Below the pieces are notes generated by a model. It was given only the letters and a program-made list of their open reading frames with translations. It had not been told where the DNA came from and did not search any database. Below, piece by piece: positions 7,961 through 14,737 of a stretch of DNA of 37,950 nt (the stretch's first letter is position 1; the number at the start of each line of letters is the position of its first letter). This stretch comes from an uncultured Neomegalonema sp. (lineage in GTDB: Bacteria > Pseudomonadota > Alphaproteobacteria > Rhodobacterales > Rhodobacteraceae): assembly GCA_937995735.1 (NCBI GenBank), contig CALKIZ010000039.1:1-37950 (forward strand), read 5' to 3'. A program made the translations under genes and the position numbers.

Positions 7961-8629
7961 TTAATTCGTTGTAGTTGTAGCAGATACGTTATTGTCATCA
8001 TCGTCATCTGAAAGGGCAATTGCCGCGATGCCGATAACTGCTGCCGCACCAATACCCGCTGCGATCAGACCTGCATTACCCAAACCTGATGAGGCAATTG
8101 CCACGGGAGCAGCAACAGGGGGAATAGGAGGCAGTGGAGGAGGAACGACCGGAGCTACCGGCACAGGTGCTGGTGGCGGTGGTGGTGTGTAGACCACCTG
8201 CGGAGGTGGCGGTGGAGCCGGAGTGGGAGCCGGAGCCGGCGGGGCTGTCGTGCCGTAAAATGGCATCAACTCCCCCAGTTCAGCAGAGGTCAACGGCGTT
8301 CCGCAGTCTTCGATAAGAAGAGTGCCGCCTCCCAAACCTTGGCCAGCAGAGTTAAGCTCACGACACTCGTACGTTTGGCCAAGTGTAGACGTGTCTAATG
8401 GGCGAAACCGCGAACTGCCGTCTGCATCAAATGAAACATTTGAAATTCTGTTAGGGTCAAGAGGCGTTAATTCGACGCACGGCTGACCGTTAATGCCAAG
8501 TCCTGTAGCTGGATCACATCCTGACAGGGCCGTCTGAGCATTCGCTGTAGTCGGCATCGCACCAAACGCAATCATGCTGACTGCGTAGCCAGCGATTGCA
8601 AGCGATGCCACTATGGGACGTTGGGTCAT
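7961..8629 (-). CDS. Unrecognised proline-rich exported protein with C-terminal hydrophobic helix
   Basis: I do not recognise this 222-residue protein. It opens with a probable Sec signal peptide (residues 1-31, cleavage after PTTANA). A globular part of about 95 residues follows with four cysteines (C38, C51, C89, C109), which could form two disulphides. Residues about 129-173 are a Pro/Ala/Val-rich spacer, and residues about 186-206 a Gly/Ala-rich hydrophobic helix. The end is a run of five Asp, two Asn and a Thr-rich tail. The layout suggests a protein that spans or anchors in the envelope through its C-terminus. The start has AGGTGAAG just upstream. It ends at the shared bidirectional terminator, so it is transcribed alone. 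Confidence 0.8.
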   Translation of the reverse strand: MTQRPIVASLAIAGYAVSMIAFGAMPTTANAQTALSGCDPATGLGINGQPCVELTPLDPNRISNVSFDADGSSRFRPLDTSTLGQTYECRELNSAGQGLGGGTLLIEDCGTPLTSAELGELMPFYGTTAPPAPAPTPAPPPPPQVVYTPPPPPAPVPVAPVVPPPLPPIPPVAAPVAIASSGLGNAGLIAAGIGAAAVIGIAAIALSDDDDDNNVSATTTTN

Positions 8630-8703
8630 TCTTCACCTATGTACTATTTAATTGCGGGCACTAGCATACATGCATTCACCCTGTTGTGATAGCCCCCAAA
8701 ATG

Positions 8704-8718
8704 ACTTCATAATGAAGT
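8704..8718. repeat. 15-bp palindrome ACTTCAT-A-ATGAAGT
   Basis: A perfect 7-1-7 inverted repeat lies about 75-90 bp upstream of the start of the leftward gene at 8629. Its position fits a repressor or activator operator for that gene. It is unrelated in sequence to the other palindromes nearby. Confidence 0.5.
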
Positions 8719-8928
8719 ATGGCGGCATGAGGGCATCGTACCAACTCATAGGGTTTTTTCAATTTGTACGATAGTTAAATGCGCTCCCTGTACCTTAAGA
8801 ATAAGTTAAAATAATTTTTTAGTTGAATTATATAAATCTTTTTCGCTGAAACAGCATTCAAATTCGGAGCGAACCATCAGCATTGAAATTGTTTTCTTCA
8901 AACTGATTGATAAAATTATTTTTTGAGC

Positions 8929-8947
8929 AAAATCGCATTGCGATTTT
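8929..8947. repeat. 19-bp palindrome AAAATCGCA-T-TGCGATTTT
   Basis: This is a perfect 9-1-9 inverted repeat. As RNA it would be a stem of 8 bp with a 3-base loop ending in UUUU on either strand, so it could work as a small terminator in both directions or as a protein-binding site. Its centre (8938) is 53 bp from that of the next palindrome (8991), close to five helical turns. Confidence 0.55.
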
Positions 8948-8981
8948 ATAAATTATCCTTTGAAATCAATAATTTAATTTG

Positions 8982-9000
8982 GCCTGAATGCCATTCAGGC
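8982..9000 (+). terminator. Palindromic hairpin GCCTGAATG-C-CATTCAGGC followed by AATTTTT
   Basis: A perfect 9-1-9 inverted repeat can fold to a 7-bp stem with a 5-base loop, followed on the plus strand by AATTTTT. This is a plausible rho-independent terminator, but no gene ends upstream of it on this strand. It would have to end an unannotated RNA starting in the spacer, or act as an attenuator far upstream of serC. Confidence 0.45.
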
Positions 9001-9060
9001 AATTTTTGGTTCGGGGTAAGTAATTTGGGATCACTAAACTGAAATAAAGAATCGCTGTCT

Positions 9061-9073
9061 GAATATGATATTC
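9061..9073. repeat. 13-bp palindrome GAATAT-G-ATATTC
   Basis: A perfect 6-1-6 inverted repeat lies about 140 bp before the serC start. It could be an operator for the serCAB operon. Short enough that chance cannot be excluded. Confidence 0.35.
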
Positions 9074-9164
9074 GAATGCGTGGAGGCGACAGTGCCTGAT
9101 ATCTGAGATTTCGCGCGACTCTTTTTCTTTCATTTCCGACCTGCCTCAGTTACCAAGCTCATGT

Positions 9165-9205
9165 GCCCGGTGTCACAACACGCCGACGACTAGAGGTTGG
9201 AGATA
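9165..9205 (+). ncRNA. serC leader RNA candidate (overlaps the serC ribosome-binding site)
   Basis: Two small hairpins lie immediately before serC. The first is GTGT (9170-9173) pairing with ACAC (9178-9181) over a CACA loop. The second is CCGAC (9183-9187) pairing with GTTGG (9196-9200) over an 8-base loop. The second stem covers the GTTGGAG ribosome-binding site. The known alphaproteobacterial serC leader motif lies upstream of serC-serA with its last stem overlapping the ribosome-binding site, which is what is seen here. An alternative pairing of CGG (9168-9170) with CCG (9183-9185) would exclude the second hairpin, so switching is conceivable. Identity with the Rfam family was not tested. 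Confidence 0.6.
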
Positions 9206-9210
9206 CGACG

Positions 9211-10395
9211 ATGAAAACTACGATTGCAGGCGATAAGCCTGTGTCGCGTCCTGCGGACGCGCGCTTTTCCCCTGGTCCTACCAGAAAATTCGAAGGTTGG
9301 ACGCTCGAGTCACTAGCTGGCGCAGAACTGGGACGATCTCACCGTTCAAAACCGGGAAAAGCAAAAATTAAAGACGTGATTGATCGCTCTAAGACGATTT
9401 TAGAAATGCCTGACAATTGGCGCCTCGGGATTGTCCCCGGTTCGGACACGGGAGCCGTTGAGATCGCATTATGGAATTTGTTTGGCGCAAGGCCTGCAGA
9501 ATTTCTCGTTTGGGAAAGTTTTGGCAAAGATTGGGCAACTGATGCTGTGGAACAGCTGAAAATAGATGCCACTGTCACTAAAACACCTTATGGCGAATTA
9601 CCTGACCTAGCTGCCGTCGACTGGAACAAAGACGTCTGCCTCACGTGGAACGGGACGACATCAGGTGTAAAAATGCCTTCTGGTGAGGCGATCCCGTCGG
9701 ATCGAGGAGGATTGGTACTCGCAGACGCGACCTCTGCAGCTTTTGCAATGGATATACCTTGGGACAAAGTTGATATTGTCACCTGGTCTTGGCAGAAAGT
9801 TCTTGGCGGCGAAGCGGCGCATGGAATGTTGGCGCTTTCGCCTCAAGCTGTTGCTCGCATGGCAGAGTATAAACCCTCATGGCCCATTCCAAAAATTTAC
9901 CGCATTCGCAAGGGCGATGGTGTGAATGAAGGTGTCTTTGAGGGCGCTACCTTAAATACGCCATCTCTTCTTGCCGTCGAGGATCAACTTTCCGCACTGG
10001 GTTGGGCGGAGAGCATAGGTGGTTTACCCGCTCTAAAGGCGCGTTCTTTGGCGAATCTTTCGACGGTAGAAGAGTGGATAAATCGAACGTCGTGGGCGGA
10101 GTTCATGTGCGCTGATCCCGCAAACCGTTCTTCGACTGCGATTTGTGTGAAAATCTCAGACCCTGAGTTTGATGCACTACCGGACGATAAGGCTAAATGG
10201 GCATTCGTGAAGCGGATGACTGCCATGCTCGATGCCGAAGGTGTCGCTTATGACATTGATGGGTATCGCGATGCACCGCCTTCTATTCGTATATGGGGCG
10301 GTGGGACAGTCGAATCGTCAGATATCGCTGCATTACTTCTGTGGCTCGATTGGGCATTTGCCAGTGTGAAGGCCGAACAATCCCACGCTGCCTGA
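9211..10395 (+). CDS. serC: Phosphoserine aminotransferase
   Basis: SerC moves an amino group from glutamate to 3-phosphohydroxypyruvate, the second step of serine synthesis, using PLP. The 394-residue protein is of the alphaproteobacterial type: RFSPGPTRKFEGWTLESL near the start, GSDTGAVEIALWNLFG, LTWNGTTSGVKMP, LADATSAAFAMDIPW and the PLP-lysine segment WSWQKVLGGE. The frame can be extended to a GTG at 9163, but that codon lies within the leader hairpins. The ATG at 9211 has GGAG 8 bases upstream and starts a normal N-terminus. serA and serB follow on the same strand, so the window holds the whole serine branch from 3-phosphoglycerate. Confidence 0.95.
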   Translation: MKTTIAGDKPVSRPADARFSPGPTRKFEGWTLESLAGAELGRSHRSKPGKAKIKDVIDRSKTILEMPDNWRLGIVPGSDTGAVEIALWNLFGARPAEFLVWESFGKDWATDAVEQLKIDATVTKTPYGELPDLAAVDWNKDVCLTWNGTTSGVKMPSGEAIPSDRGGLVLADATSAAFAMDIPWDKVDIVTWSWQKVLGGEAAHGMLALSPQAVARMAEYKPSWPIPKIYRIRKGDGVNEGVFEGATLNTPSLLAVEDQLSALGWAESIGGLPALKARSLANLSTVEEWINRTSWAEFMCADPANRSSTAICVKISDPEFDALPDDKAKWAFVKRMTAMLDAEGVAYDIDGYRDAPPSIRIWGGGTVESSDIAALLLWLDWAFASVKAEQSHAA

Positions 10396-10491
10396 AATTG
10401 ATCTTCGCGTCCCTTGCTGAAAGTGACGCTTTTTCCCGCATGACGCCTGAGCTGATCGGTAGCGGGTATACAAAATTTAAGGATTGAACTT

Positions 10492-12075
10492 ATGACCGCA
10501 CCAAAAGTGCTGATCTCTGACTCTATGTCTTCCAAAGCTGCTGATATTTTCCGGGATCGCGGAATCGACGTGACCGTTTCGCCAAAAATGTCACCGGATG
10601 AGCTAAAAGACGCAATTGGCGAATACCATGGACTTGCAATCCGGTCTTCGACGAAAGCAACGGCTGATCTTTTGCAATCCGCAACAAATCTGAAAGTCAT
10701 TGGTCGCGCTGGTATCGGCGTAGATAATGTCGACGTTCCTTTCGCCACCAAGCAAGGCGTGATCGTCATGAACACACCTTTCGGCAATGCCATTACGACT
10801 GCGGAACATGCGCTGGCTATGCTGTTCGCCGTTGCCCGTCAAATCCCTGCAGCTTCTGCATCCACACATGCGGGCAAATGGGAAAAATCCAAGTTTATGG
10901 GAGCGGAGATTACAGGCAAGACCCTGGGACTTATTGGTGCAGGAAATATCGGATCGATTGTCGCGGCGCGCGCCCATGGTTTACGGATGCGGGTTATCGC
11001 GTTTGACCCGTTCCTCTCGCAAGAACGTGCAGAACGCCTCGGCATGGAAAAGGTCGAGTTGAACGACCTGCTCGCGCGGGCAGATTTCATCACGATGCAT
11101 GTGCCGAAGACAAAAGAGACCGTAAACATGCTCGATGTCGATGCGATTGCCCGCATGAAAAAAGGCGCGTTCCTGATTAACTGTGCGCGTGGTGGTTTGG
11201 TTGATGAAGAGGCTCTGCGCGTGGCTCTGGATGAAGGTAGGGTCGGTGGTGCTGCGTTCGATGTCTTTGCAGAGGAACCCGCAAAGGAGAACCCATTATT
11301 CGGGCATCCGAATGTTGTGGTGACCCCTCACCTCGGTGCGGCGACGACTGAAGCACAAGAGAAAGTGGCACTTCAGGTTGCCGAACAAATGTCAGACTAT
11401 TTACTGGATGGTGCTGTTGCCAATGCGATTAATGCACCGTCTTTGACGGCTGAAGAGGCGAAGACGCTTGATCCGTATATTACACTCGTGAAGCAAATCT
11501 CCAGTTTCGCCGGTCAGGTTACGGATGAGGAGGTCCAATCAATCCAACTGACATTTGAGGGTGATGCGAAAAATTTACCCCATGCACCATTACTGCAAAC
11601 TGCTGTACAAGCAGTGCTCGCACCGCGTCTCAGTAGTATCAATATGGTCAATGCATTGGAGATAGCGAAAGAGCGGGGTATAGAAATCTCGCATACAAAG
11701 AATGAAGCAGATAGTGACTATCACACACGGATTTCGGTTTCGCTAAAAACGCCGACAATGACCCGCGATATTAAAGGAACTCTGATTGCCGGTAAGTTGC
11801 CCCGCATTATCGAGGTGAAAGGGATTGCCGTCGAAAGTGACCTCGAAGGCGATATGCTATACGTAACCAACCAAGATAAACCGGGCTTGATTGGTGCAGT
11901 CGGGACGATCTTCGCAACAAAAGGCATCAATATTGCGACGTTTCACTTGGGCAGAACCGTACCGGGTGGCGATGCAATAGCATTGGTGAAGGTTGATGCT
12001 CCAGTTCCTGAAGAGGTTGTCGCAGAACTGAGAACGCTTGATTACCTTGATAGGGTCGTTCCGCTTAAGTTTTGA
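10492..12075 (+). CDS. serA: D-3-phosphoglycerate dehydrogenase
   Basis: SerA oxidises 3-phosphoglycerate with NAD+, the first committed step to serine. The 527-residue protein is the long form. It has a catalytic/NAD domain with GRAGIGVDNVDV, the Rossmann GLIGAGNIGSIVAARA, LINCARGGLVDEEAL and VVTPHLGAATTEAQ. An intervening ASB-type domain follows, then a C-terminal ACT domain (from about residue 455: LYVTNQDKPGLIGAVGTIFA) that typically binds serine or another effector for feedback control. AAGGA lies 8 bases before the ATG. The 96-bp gap from serC has no obvious terminator, so co-transcription with serC under the leader is likely. Confidence 0.96.
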   Translation: MTAPKVLISDSMSSKAADIFRDRGIDVTVSPKMSPDELKDAIGEYHGLAIRSSTKATADLLQSATNLKVIGRAGIGVDNVDVPFATKQGVIVMNTPFGNAITTAEHALAMLFAVARQIPAASASTHAGKWEKSKFMGAEITGKTLGLIGAGNIGSIVAARAHGLRMRVIAFDPFLSQERAERLGMEKVELNDLLARADFITMHVPKTKETVNMLDVDAIARMKKGAFLINCARGGLVDEEALRVALDEGRVGGAAFDVFAEEPAKENPLFGHPNVVVTPHLGAATTEAQEKVALQVAEQMSDYLLDGAVANAINAPSLTAEEAKTLDPYITLVKQISSFAGQVTDEEVQSIQLTFEGDAKNLPHAPLLQTAVQAVLAPRLSSINMVNALEIAKERGIEISHTKNEADSDYHTRISVSLKTPTMTRDIKGTLIAGKLPRIIEVKGIAVESDLEGDMLYVTNQDKPGLIGAVGTIFATKGINIATFHLGRTVPGGDAIALVKVDAPVPEEVVAELRTLDYLDRVVPLKF

Positions 12076-12141
12076 CGCCAGCACAGTAAGTCTTGCCGCC
12101 TTGCATATTTTGCAGCGCGGCTTACAGCGGAGCATCCTACT

Positions 12142-13035
12142 ATGACACATACACTTGTTCTCGTCGGACAGCCTTTGCCGGAAGGCACTGAAGCGAGCGC
12201 GACAACAATATTATCAGCACTGGACGTTTCGCCGGTTGACGGGCGGGTTCTCTCCGTTGGGCGAGCTTCCGAGTTGATTATAGAGGGTGTCGGGGATCGC
12301 GAGTCAAATATCATTGCTGCGCTACGTGAGGCTCTACCTGAAATCGACATTGCTTTGATGCCTAGTGAAAACAGGTGCAAAAAGCTCTTATGTGCCGATA
12401 TGGATGCCACTATGGTCGTCGGAGAAACCATCGACGAACTGGCGGATGCAGCCGGGATAAAAGATAAAGTTGCTACAATTACCGAACGTGCGATGCGCGG
12501 CGAACTCGACTTCGAACAAGCTCTTGACGCTCGGGTGGAGATGATGACGGGGTTGGTCGCTACTGAGGTTGACAGGATTGCCTCCTCTTTAATGTACATG
12601 CCCGGAGCAGCGGCTTTGGTCGCAACAATGAGAAAGCACGGAGCCGAGTGTATTCTTGTGTCTGGCGGTTTCAACAGAGTAACGAGTGTTGTTCGGGATC
12701 ACCTCGGATTTAATTACGATAAATCAAACATTCTTGAAATTGATAGCGATGGGAAATTGACCGGGCGTGTGCAAAAACCAGTTGTTGACGCTGAAACGAA
12801 ACGGGCAACGTTGTGTGAGCGTGCCGAAATGTTGGGAATAGCATTGTCCGAATGTCTCGTTATTGGAGACGGAGCCAATGATTGTCTCATGGTAGAACAG
12901 GCAGGGATGGGCATAGCATATCAAGCAAAGCCCGCTCTCAAAACCGTTACTAACCTGCACATCAACCATACAGGTCTGAGAACGGCACTGTATTTTCAGG
13001 GGTATTCGGACGCATTAATTTCTGAGAAACTATGA
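12142..13035 (+). CDS. serB: Phosphoserine phosphatase
   Basis: SerB removes phosphate from O-phosphoserine, the last step of serine synthesis. It is a HAD-superfamily enzyme of 297 residues, with the nucleophile motif CADMDATMV (D86 and D88), LVSGGFNRVTSVV for motif II and VIGDGANDCLMVEQAGMGIA for motif IV. About 75 residues precede the HAD core, as in the ACT-like N-terminal extension of many proteobacterial SerB proteins. It follows serA by 66 bp on the same strand. All three serine genes together in order C-A-B is compact and probably one operon. Confidence 0.95.
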   Translation: MTHTLVLVGQPLPEGTEASATTILSALDVSPVDGRVLSVGRASELIIEGVGDRESNIIAALREALPEIDIALMPSENRCKKLLCADMDATMVVGETIDELADAAGIKDKVATITERAMRGELDFEQALDARVEMMTGLVATEVDRIASSLMYMPGAAALVATMRKHGAECILVSGGFNRVTSVVRDHLGFNYDKSNILEIDSDGKLTGRVQKPVVDAETKRATLCERAEMLGIALSECLVIGDGANDCLMVEQAGMGIAYQAKPALKTVTNLHINHTGLRTALYFQGYSDALISEKL

Positions 13036-13056
13036 TTGAAATACTTCAATAATTTT
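13035..13056 (+). terminator. Weak AT-rich hairpin after serB
   Basis: ATTGAA (13035-13040) and TTCAAT (13045-13050) pair over ATAC, followed by AATTTT. It sits right at the serB stop codon, as a terminator would, but the stem is short and AT-rich, so its strength is doubtful. Confidence 0.3.
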
Positions 13057-13153
13057 GGAATTAGGCTGATTTTCGAATCGGTCTGAAACTTGAACCCGTC
13101 TCTGTCAACCGCAATGGCGCATCAGCCGCAGCGTTAGATATAGGAGATGGATC

Positions 13154-14452
13154 ATGAATTTGCTCAAAAGAATCCACAAGACAACTGAGGTATTCCGGAA
13201 TTTCAAAGCTGACCGTAAGGGAGGCATTGCCCTTATGACGGGATTGGCATTTCCAATCGTTTTCGTGGGTATGGGTGGTGCGGTTGATTATAACAACGCG
13301 ATCACGACCACGCAAAAAGCGCAACGTGCGTTAGATTCTACAGTGTTAGCGCTCGCAGGCCGTGACTTGGAAACTATTGATATTCAGGCAGAGGGTGAAC
13401 GTCTGTTCCGATCAGTCCTCGAGAGTCAAGCGATAGGTTCGGATCCGTCGGGTGTGGTATTTACGCTGGACGACGATGTTATTACTGGCAGTGGTTTTGT
13501 TGAGAGTCAGACGTTTTTTCTTGGTTTAATCGGTATGAATAATTTTAGAGGCAGAGTTGAGTCTGTTGCTGTTCCGGCGACCGTTGAGCCGATTGAAATT
13601 GCGCTGGTTCTTGATGTCAGTGGTTCGATGGGAAATCCTCTGAATGGTACACCCAAGATTGACCTTTTGAAAAATAGCGTGAACGCAATGTTCGACACGC
13701 TTGATAGGGTTTTACCAGACGATGCAGAACTTTCGACTGCTCTGGTTCCGTATTCTTCATCGGTGAATCTGGGAAATTATCCTCAAGTACTTCAATCCGT
13801 TTCGTTGACAGGCCAACCTTTGCCGCCTGCTGGTGCAAACGCTTGGGTAGCTGAGCGGCCTCAGACCCAAAGTGGTACCAACTTCACGCTCACAGATGCG
13901 TCGCCGATTGGAAGCCCAATTCCGCTCGTTACCCAGGATCACTTCGATCTTTCACCTCCGTTTCCGGAAGCGCCAACTTTTCCGCGTCTAACAGCATTAA
14001 CGGATGATATTCCCAGTGTACGTACTGCCGTGAATGCATTGACGCCTAATGGATTCACTGCCGGCCATCTTGGAATGGAATGGGGCGTCTATACATTATC
14101 CGAGCGTTGGGGAAATGTTTGGCCACAAGATCCACTGCCAGCTAATCAGGCGAACAAGATTATCGTTATGCTGAGTGATGGGCAATTTAACCGGACATTT
14201 GATATTGGCAATCGTACCAAAATTGATGGAGCTCATTCTGACGCTTACTTTCAGGAAGTATGTGAGTTTGCTCAAGACCGCAATATTACGATCTATACAA
14301 TTGCCCTCGATCTTGATGTTGTAAATGCTTCAAAACTACAAAATTGTGTTGGAGGAAATGGTGCTTTCTTCCCGGCCAATAACGCGAGTGACCTGATCGA
14401 AGCATTTGAAAGTATTGCCCGCCGCTTGGGTGCGATCCGTCTGACAGGGTAA
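13154..14452 (+). CDS. TadG-like protein with TadE-type N-terminus and von Willebrand A domain
   Basis: The 432-residue protein begins with a basic stretch and DRKGGIALMTGLAFPIVFVG, a single N-terminal membrane segment like that of TadE/TadG pseudopilin-related proteins. A vWA domain follows, with MIDAS residues in DVSGS (D154, S156, S158), a Thr in NGFTAGH (T302) and VMLSDGQFN (D342). Two cysteines (C370, C398) near the end are matched in the paralogue at 29026-30504. Such proteins are usually exported and linked to Tad/Flp pili or surface adhesion, but no other tad genes are nearby. AGGAG lies 8 bases before the ATG. It appears to be transcribed alone. Confidence 0.85.
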   Translation: MNLLKRIHKTTEVFRNFKADRKGGIALMTGLAFPIVFVGMGGAVDYNNAITTTQKAQRALDSTVLALAGRDLETIDIQAEGERLFRSVLESQAIGSDPSGVVFTLDDDVITGSGFVESQTFFLGLIGMNNFRGRVESVAVPATVEPIEIALVLDVSGSMGNPLNGTPKIDLLKNSVNAMFDTLDRVLPDDAELSTALVPYSSSVNLGNYPQVLQSVSLTGQPLPPAGANAWVAERPQTQSGTNFTLTDASPIGSPIPLVTQDHFDLSPPFPEAPTFPRLTALTDDIPSVRTAVNALTPNGFTAGHLGMEWGVYTLSERWGNVWPQDPLPANQANKIIVMLSDGQFNRTFDIGNRTKIDGAHSDAYFQEVCEFAQDRNITIYTIALDLDVVNASKLQNCVGGNGAFFPANNASDLIEAFESIARRLGAIRLTG

Positions 14453-14464
14453 TAATTGTTGGAG

Positions 14465-14495
14465 TTTCCGGAGAGTGATGCCTCCTTTCCGGAAA
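14465..14495 (+). terminator. Possible hairpin after the vWA gene
   Basis: TTTCCGG (14465-14471) and CCGGAAA (14489-14495) form a 7-bp stem 13 bases after the stop codon. The loop is long (17 bases, with a possible inner GGAG/CTCC pairing) and no U-run follows, so it may only protect the 3' end. Confidence 0.3.
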
Positions 14496-14585
14496 TATCG
14501 TTTCAAGGTTGGTTCTGCACGTTGTATTCTTTAAATGTTACATAGAGCATTGATCAGAATATAACGGATCGAGAAACGATAGTTG

Positions 14586-14622
14586 CGGCGCGCTGACCTT
14601 TGGTCCAGTGCGCCGTCTTTTA
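14586..14622 (+). terminator. Rho-independent terminator between the vWA gene and carB
   Basis: CGGCGC (14586-14591) pairs with GCGCCG (14610-14615). The pairing continues inward with G-T, C-G, T-A and G-C pairs, a single bulged C, then ACC/GGT closing a 3-base loop. TCTTTTA follows. This is a strong stem with a U-rich tail about 130 bp past the vWA gene's stop. It could instead be an attenuator in a carB leader. Confidence 0.7.
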
Positions 14623-14737
14623 TTTGCGGACTTTACCACGAGCTATTTTCTAAAGAACGGATATCACGGCTTCCCTAGATGCGCGCCATGTCATAGAACG
14701 CGGACGTTTACCTAAAAGCAGAGTCGGGACGCCACAA

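Larger units (their letters stand above)
8630..9160. other. AT-rich intergenic region without a gene
   Basis: About 530 bases hold no credible reading frame on either strand. The stretch is clearly richer in A+T than its neighbours and must carry the promoter of the leftward gene at 8629 and that of serC. Its notable content is four short palindromes, each with a single-base centre (8704-8718, 8929-8947, 8982-9000, 9061-9073). A small RNA or a long serC leader is possible; nothing more can be said from sequence alone. Confidence 0.6.

Noticed and set aside
8134-8316. Rightward ORF opposite the proline-rich protein
   Set aside because: It mirrors the repetitive Pro-codon stretch and gives a low-complexity Glu/Pro product without a ribosome site.
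9163-9210. Longer serC start at GTG 9163
   Set aside because: It lies inside the leader hairpins, lacks its own ribosome site, and adds an Arg-rich stretch not seen at the SerC N-terminus. ATG 9211 has GGAG well placed.
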